NCBI GenBank assembly: GCA_020849105.1
Contig: JADLGW010000022.1
Location: 1 to 64,000, forward strand
Direction of reading: 5' to 3'
Length of the DNA stretch: 64,000 nt
DNA from: Phycisphaerales bacterium
GTDB taxonomy: Bacteria > Planctomycetota > Phycisphaerae > Phycisphaerales > UBA1924
Shown here: in pieces, positions 59,631 to 64,000 of the stretch
Numbering within the stretch: the first letter of the stretch is position 1
Layout: every line of letters begins with the position of its first letter
Notes under the pieces: model-generated
Told to the model about the DNA's origin: nothing
Database searches by the model: none
The model's input: only the letters and a program-made list of their open reading frames with translations
Program-made: the position numbers and the translations under genes

Positions 59631-61000
59631 CACCCACGATCTGGCTGTGGATCGCGCTGGCGGCCCTGGTCCTGAGCACCGTGTTCAGCGCGCTGGTCCA
59701 GTCCGTCCGCGACTCCGCCCGCACCACGCTGGAGCACCTGGCCGATCAGCATGGCCCAAGGGCGCGAGAGCGGATCGCCGCCATCCTGGACGACTCTTCC
59801 GGGCACGCCCTGGCGGTCGGGCTGCCGCGCGTCGCCTGCAACCTGGTGGTCGGCATCGCGATCGTCTTTGTGGCCGCGGGCTGGGCGGGCCACGCCGCCA
59901 TCACGCCGATGGACGCCCTGCTGGGTCTCGTCGGCGCCTCGGTGGTTCTGTACCCGCTCGGCCTGGCCCTTCCGGCAAGCATCGCCCGGCACGCGGCCGA
60001 GGCAACCGTGCTCGCCTGGTCCCCGGTCCTGCGGTTCATGTACCACCTGTCCGGCCCGTTCCGGGCCGTGGCGGCGTTCTTCGACGAGGTGGTGCGGCGC
60101 CTGGCGGGCAAGACAGAGGCGTCGGAGGCCGAGGAGGTCCGGGCGGAGGTTCTGAGCGTGATCGAGGAGGCACGCCACGACGGGCAGTTCGGCAAGACCG
60201 AGCGCGACATGATCGACGCGGTCATGACCTTCCGCTCAACCACCGTCGAGCAGGTGATGACGCCCCGGACCGAGGTCGAGGCGATGGAACTGACCAACAA
60301 CCTCGGGGCGGTGACCGCGTTCATCAAGCGCAGCACGCACAGCCGTGTGCCGGTCTACCAGGGCAGCCTGGACCATGTCGTCGGCGTCTTCTATGTGAAG
60401 GACCTAATGCGCTGGCTGGCCGCCCAGGGCACGCACGGCAAACCCTTCGAACTCAAGGCCATCCTGCGCCCGGCGATCTTCGTGCCGGAGACCAAGACCA
60501 TCCGCGAACTCCTCGGCGAACTGATGACCCGCAAGGTCCACATCGCCATGGTCGCCGATGAGTACGGCGGCACCAGCGGCATTGTCACGTTCGAGGACAT
60601 TATCGAGGAAGTATTCGGCGAGATCCGCGACGAGTACGAGATCGAGGACGACGACGCGGCCGAGATGACGGTGTGCCCGGAGGCCCGTACCGCCGACATC
60701 GACGCCCGCACGCGGATCGATGACGCCCGGGATGCCCTGCGCCCGCTGGGCCTGGAACTGCCGCTGGGCGAGGACTACGACACCGTCGGCGGGCTGGTCG
60801 TCACCACGCTGGGGCGGATCCCGGCCGCGGGCGAAACGCTCCAGATCGGGCCGGCCCGCATCACCGTAACGAAGGCCGGGCCCACCCGCGTGACCCGCGT
60901 GCGCATTGAGCCCCGGGCCGAGGAGCCCGCCCCGGACGCGCTGCCGATTGTGGAGACGCCCGCGGGGGATCGCGCCCCGAGCGTCAGCGAACGCGAGTAA
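59627..61000 (+). CDS. CorC/HlyC (CNNM-like) transporter with DUF21, CBS pair and C-terminal domain
   Basis: A 457-residue membrane protein related to CNNM/CorB Mg2+ transporters. Residues 1-150 are a DUF21 membrane domain, about 195-320 two CBS domains (FRSTTVEQVMTPRTEVEAME, HSRVPVYQGSLDHVVG, VADEYGGTSGIVTFEDIIEE), and about 345-430 the CorC_HlyC domain (LPLGEDYDTVGGLVVTTLGRIP). Start is GTG 59627, overlapping the ybeY stop; ybeY and corC-like genes are neighbours in many bacteria. Confidence 0.92.
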   Translation: MTPTIWLWIALAALVLSTVFSALVQSVRDSARTTLEHLADQHGPRARERIAAILDDSSGHALAVGLPRVACNLVVGIAIVFVAAGWAGHAAITPMDALLGLVGASVVLYPLGLALPASIARHAAEATVLAWSPVLRFMYHLSGPFRAVAAFFDEVVRRLAGKTEASEAEEVRAEVLSVIEEARHDGQFGKTERDMIDAVMTFRSTTVEQVMTPRTEVEAMELTNNLGAVTAFIKRSTHSRVPVYQGSLDHVVGVFYVKDLMRWLAAQGTHGKPFELKAILRPAIFVPETKTIRELLGELMTRKVHIAMVADEYGGTSGIVTFEDIIEEVFGEIRDEYEIEDDDAAEMTVCPEARTADIDARTRIDDARDALRPLGLELPLGEDYDTVGGLVVTTLGRIPAAGETLQIGPARITVTKAGPTRVTRVRIEPRAEEPAPDALPIVETPAGDRAPSVSERE

Positions 61001-61019
61001 AAGAGCCCCGCGCGGGGTT
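60998..61019 (-). terminator. Hairpin terminator of the efflux operon
   Basis: AGCCCCG/CGGGGTT (61004-61019) forms a short GC-rich hairpin which on the minus strand is followed by CTCTTTTA. It lies exactly at the end of the outer-membrane channel gene and between convergent genes, so it may serve both. Confidence 0.5.
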
Positions 61020-62470
61020 CACGACCCGCGGGCGTCCGCCGGCGGGACCCACGAGCCCCCGCCGAGCGCCTTGTACAGCGCCACGGCATCGGCGGCGACC
61101 GCGGCACGGGAACGGGCCTCCGCATCCCGGGCCAGGTACTGGGCGCGCTGGGCCTCCAGCAGGTCCGTGAACTCCAGCAGCCCCGCGCGGTACAGGTTCT
61201 CAGAAAGCAGCAGGGCGCGATCGGACGCGTCGGCGGCGCGGCCCACGTCCGCGCCGCGCCGGCGTGCGCGGGCCAGTTGCACCAGCGCCACCTCCACGTC
61301 AGAGAGCGCCCGGAGGATGGTCCCCTCGTACTCGGCCAGCGCCGCGTCCGCGCGTGCATCCTGCACGCCGATCGCCGCACGCACGCGCCCGAAGTCCAGG
61401 ATCGGCCACCGGACCGCGGGACCGACCACCCAGAACCGGCTGTCGCCCTCGGGCAGGTCGTTGAGTTCCTGGCTTTGCAGCCCGAACGAGCCCGTCAGGC
61501 TGAACCGCGGGAACAGGGCGGCGGATGCCTCCCCGATCCGCGCCGTGGCCGCGGCCAGGCGGCGCTCGGCCGCGCGCACGTCGGGACGGTGCCGGAGTGC
61601 TTCGGAGGGCACCCCCGCCGCGAGCACGTCTGGCGGCGCGGGAATCGGCGCGTCCGCGGCGAGTTCGGCGTCGAGCGTCCCCGGCATCTGCCCGAGGAGC
61701 ACCTCCAGGCGCCGGACCGCGACCCGCTCCGCGGCCTCGAGCGGCGGCACGTCGCCGGCCGACGAGGCGGCCTGCGCCTGCGCCCGAGCAAGGTCCAGAT
61801 CGCTGGCGACCCCCGCCTTCGCCTGTTCGGCAACGACATCGAGCGTCCGCTGCCGGCTGGCGGCCGTGCGCTGCGCCAGCGCGACCCGCTCCCGCAACCC
61901 GCGGTACTCAACGTACGCGCCGGCCACCTCCGCAACCACGGATCGCATGACGTCGCCCGCGTCGAACTCCGCGGCGGCCACGTCGGCGGTCGCGGCCTCC
62001 GTCGCACGCCGTTGGCCCCCGAACAGGTCGATCTCCCAGGATGCATCCACGCCCACCTGCCACAGGTTGATCTGCTGCCCCGGCACCGCGGCCCCGGGAA
62101 GGCCGCCGCCGCCGCCACCAAGGCCCCGCAGGAACCCGTTCTCGCTGAACCGGGAACTCGAGTACGACCCGTTCCCGTCCACGCTCGGCCAGAGGGCGGC
62201 GGTCACGATGCCGCGCCGGGCCCGCGCCTCGCGCAGTCGGGCAGCCGCCACGCGCAGGTCGGTGCTGGAGGCCGCGGCACGCTCGATGAGAGATTCCAGC
62301 ACCGGATCGTGGAACGCGCGCCACCAGGGGCCGTCGGCCGCCGGTGCGTTGTCCGCCGGCTCGACCCAGGCGGGCGGGGGCGTCACGGCGGGCTCGGCGT
62401 AGTCCGGCCCCACCGTGCAGGCGGCGGGCAGCAGCGCGGCGAACATCGCGATGGGGAGCGCCCGGTTCAT
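61019..62470 (-). CDS. Outer-membrane efflux channel lipoprotein (NodT/OprM family)
   Basis: TolC-like trimeric outer-membrane channel, 483 residues. Signal peptide with lipobox LPAAC (Cys18) and the OprM-type start TVGPDYAEPAVTPPPAW, WWRAFHDPVLESLIERA, SWEIDLFGGQRRATEAA, LRHRPDVRAAERRLAAATARIGEA and AYRAGLLEFTDLLEAQR-like NLYRAGLLEFTDLLEAQR. Pairs with the MFS pump encoded upstream through an ATGA overlap. The periplasmic adaptor (HlyD/EmrA type) is expected outside the window. Confidence 0.93.
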   Translation of the reverse strand: MNRALPIAMFAALLPAACTVGPDYAEPAVTPPPAWVEPADNAPAADGPWWRAFHDPVLESLIERAAASSTDLRVAAARLREARARRGIVTAALWPSVDGNGSYSSSRFSENGFLRGLGGGGGGLPGAAVPGQQINLWQVGVDASWEIDLFGGQRRATEAATADVAAAEFDAGDVMRSVVAEVAGAYVEYRGLRERVALAQRTAASRQRTLDVVAEQAKAGVASDLDLARAQAQAASSAGDVPPLEAAERVAVRRLEVLLGQMPGTLDAELAADAPIPAPPDVLAAGVPSEALRHRPDVRAAERRLAAATARIGEASAALFPRFSLTGSFGLQSQELNDLPEGDSRFWVVGPAVRWPILDFGRVRAAIGVQDARADAALAEYEGTILRALSDVEVALVQLARARRRGADVGRAADASDRALLLSENLYRAGLLEFTDLLEAQRAQYLARDAEARSRAAVAADAVALYKALGGGSWVPPADARGS

Positions 62471-64000
62471 TCGACCACCACCTCCACCCGCCTGCCGCGG
62501 TCCAGCCTGCGCATCAGGAGTACGACGGGGATGAGCACGAGGAACGCCGCGGCCAGGAACTTGAACTGGTCGAGGTACGACAGCGCCCGGGCCTGGGTCC
62601 CCAGCACCTCGGCGACAACGCTCTTGGCCATCCCGGCGGCCCGGGTGGCATCGCCAAGGAGGGCCGTGAACCGCTCGGTCAGTGCCGCCACGATCGAGGA
62701 ATACGCCGGGCTCTCCGGTGTCAGCGTGTGGACCATCAGGGCCTGGTGGGTCTGGGCCCCGCGCGAGAGCATGGCGGCGGCGTACCCGATGCCGACGCTG
62801 CCCCCGATGTTGCGGGCGATGCTGATGAGACTGGAGGCGTTGTTGCGTTCGGTCGCGGGGACGGTGGCGTAGGCGACGGTGTTGAGCGGGACGAAGATCA
62901 GCCCGAGCCCCAGCCCCTGCACGACCCGCGTGACGACGATGGTGCGGAAGTCGGTCTGGAGGGTGAACCCGCCCATCATCCAGAGCGCGTACGAGACGAT
63001 CAGGATGCCCAGCACGATCATCCAGCGCACGTCCAGGCGGGTGACGAGGATGCCGACGAAGGGCATCAGGACCGCGATCGCCACACCGCCGGGCGAGAGC
63101 GCCAGGCCGCTCTGCTCGGCCGTGTAGCCAAGCACCGTCTGCATGAACAGCGGCAGCAGGGCGGTGCTCCCGAAGAGCACCGCGCCGAAGATGAGCATGT
63201 GCACGCACGCGAGCCCCAGGTTGCGGTCCCGCAGCACACGCAGGTTCAGGATCGGCTCGCGATGGTTCAGCTCCCAGAGCACGCCCAGCAGAAGTGCCAG
63301 GCCCGAGGCGGCGGCGCACGTGCTGATGAGCGGCGAGTTGAACCAGTCGTGCCGCTCGCCCAGGTCCAGCACCAGTTGCAGGGCGCCGAGCCCGACGGCA
63401 ACCAGCCCGAGCCCGACGAAGTCGGCACGCCAGCGCCCCGCCCCCCGCCGGCGGCGCAGGTAGGGGGGGTCGCTGATGAACGTGTGGCTCAGGATCAGCG
63501 CGCCGATCCCGACCGGCACATTGATGAAGAAGATCCACCGCCAGTTGTAGTTGTCGGTGATCCACCCGCCCAGCGTCGGGCCGATCACGGGGGCCACAAC
63601 GACCGTCATGCCGTAGACCGCCATGCCCATGCCGCGGCGCGACGGCGGGAACGTGTCCACCAGGATCGACTGCGTGAGCGGCTGCAGGCCCCCGCCGCCG
63701 AGCCCCTGCAGCAGGCGGAACACCACGAGCGCCCCGAGGCTCGGGGCCAGCCCGCACAGCAGCGACGAGCCGGTGAAGAGCGCGACGGAGAGAAGGTAGT
63801 AGTTCCTGCGCCCGATGACCGACACGAGCCAGGCGCTGGCCGGGAGGATGATCGCGTTGGCGACGAGGTAACTGGTGAGCACCCACGTCGAGTCGGAGAT
63901 GCTCGCGCCCAGGTTCCCGGCGATGTGCGGGAGCGCGACATTGGCGATGCTGGTGTCCAGAACCTCCATGAACGTGGCGAGCGTGGCGACGACCGCGATC
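62467..64000 (-). CDS. EmrB/QacA (DHA2) family MFS drug exporter, 5' end beyond window
   Basis: Fourteen-helix proton-driven drug exporter, of which about 511 residues are visible. ATLATFMEVLDTSIANVALPH, LPASAWLVSVIGRRNYYLLS, FRLLQGLGGGGLQPLTQSIL (motif C region nearby: VVVAPVIGPTLGGWI) and WRWIFFINVPVG are typical of EmrB. The frame stays open to base 64000 (IAVVATLATF precedes the internal Met), so only the first few residues are missing. It is co-translated with the outer-membrane channel and likely forms an EmrAB-TolC-like tripartite pump. Confidence 0.92.
   Translation of the reverse strand, partial: IAVVATLATFMEVLDTSIANVALPHIAGNLGASISDSTWVLTSYLVANAIILPASAWLVSVIGRRNYYLLSVALFTGSSLLCGLAPSLGALVVFRLLQGLGGGGLQPLTQSILVDTFPPSRRGMGMAVYGMTVVVAPVIGPTLGGWITDNYNWRWIFFINVPVGIGALILSHTFISDPPYLRRRRGAGRWRADFVGLGLVAVGLGALQLVLDLGERHDWFNSPLISTCAAASGLALLLGVLWELNHREPILNLRVLRDRNLGLACVHMLIFGAVLFGSTALLPLFMQTVLGYTAEQSGLALSPGGVAIAVLMPFVGILVTRLDVRWMIVLGILIVSYALWMMGGFTLQTDFRTIVVTRVVQGLGLGLIFVPLNTVAYATVPATERNNASSLISIARNIGGSVGIGYAAAMLSRGAQTHQALMVHTLTPESPAYSSIVAALTERFTALLGDATRAAGMAKSVVAEVLGTQARALSYLDQFKFLAAAFLVLIPVVLLMRRLDRGRRVEVVVE

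Noticed and set aside
1-64000. CRISPR array, insertion sequence, integrase or prophage
   Set aside because: No regularly spaced direct repeats, transposase, integrase or phage structural genes were found on either strand. The only likely transferred piece is the DUF5131-TcmP cassette.

Overview
The window is high-GC DNA packed with genes on both strands. It looks like chromosomal DNA of a planctomycete, most likely class Phycisphaerae. The clues are: two exported proteins ending in a duplicated EF-hand/dockerin-like tail that closes with FALGCP, a PEP-CTERM-like tail, DUF1570 and DUF2934 proteins, an ECF sigma factor with a membrane anti-sigma partner, a complete-looking m-DAP type MurE/MurF/MraY block, and outer-membrane proteins (FlgH, an OprM-like efflux channel). 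The taxonomic call is inference from these features only.

Layout. 0.3-3.6 kb: M20 amidohydrolase, divergent from an MsbA-like ABC exporter. 3.6-5.9 kb: a likely transferred two-gene cassette (DUF5131 three-Cys protein plus TcmP partner) abutting a decayed pilT. 5.9-9.9 kb: ECF sigma/anti-sigma pair, then fabD, a lipoprotein and fabG. 10-15.6 kb: murE-murF-mraY, a 49-residue ORF and a CCA-adding/poly(A) polymerase family gene. 15.7-18.5 kb: two paralogous secreted proteins with an SH3-like N-terminus and a ClpP/NfeD-like fold. 18.5-20.2 kb: a membrane protein and a DUF4230 protein. 20.3-22 kb: APS kinase and a PAP-phosphatase-type enzyme. 22-27.3 kb: a truncated dockerin-tailed remnant, a YgfZ-like protein, an M42 peptidase, a formylglycine-generating-enzyme-like exported protein, a frameshifted secreted gene and an FMN reductase.

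27.4-33.7 kb: a ParA ATPase fused to a CBM48-like domain, a partner of unknown function, PTS IIA, a prenyl diphosphate synthase and DXS (isoprenoid supply). 33.8-40.4 kb: PutA carrying an in-frame hairpin element, ApaG, DUF2934, a small secreted protein, and a response regulator/HD-GYP operon. 40.5-45 kb: scpB, a lipoprotein, DUF58 and a TgpA-like transglutaminase. 45-48.5 kb: flgF-flgG-flgA-flgH. 48.5-57.5 kb: rpsT, tRNA-Arg, a dockerin-tailed protein, Nudix, YbaB, a small membrane protein, dnaX with a probable -1 frameshift, psd-pssA, a 2-hydroxyacid dehydrogenase, tRNA-Ala, an NRAMP transporter with an MntR-like operator, and UspA. 57.7-64 kb: DUF1570, ybeY, a CorC/HlyC-type CBS protein, and a drug-efflux pair (OprM-like channel and EmrB-like MFS) that runs off the window.

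Two themes cut across the annotation. First, at least eleven genes on both strands have a -10-like hexamer (TAnnnT) only 5-7 bases before the start codon, which is the geometry of leaderless transcripts and was used to choose several starts. Second, several conserved enzymes carry perfect or near-perfect palindromes inside their reading frames, translated as extra residues.
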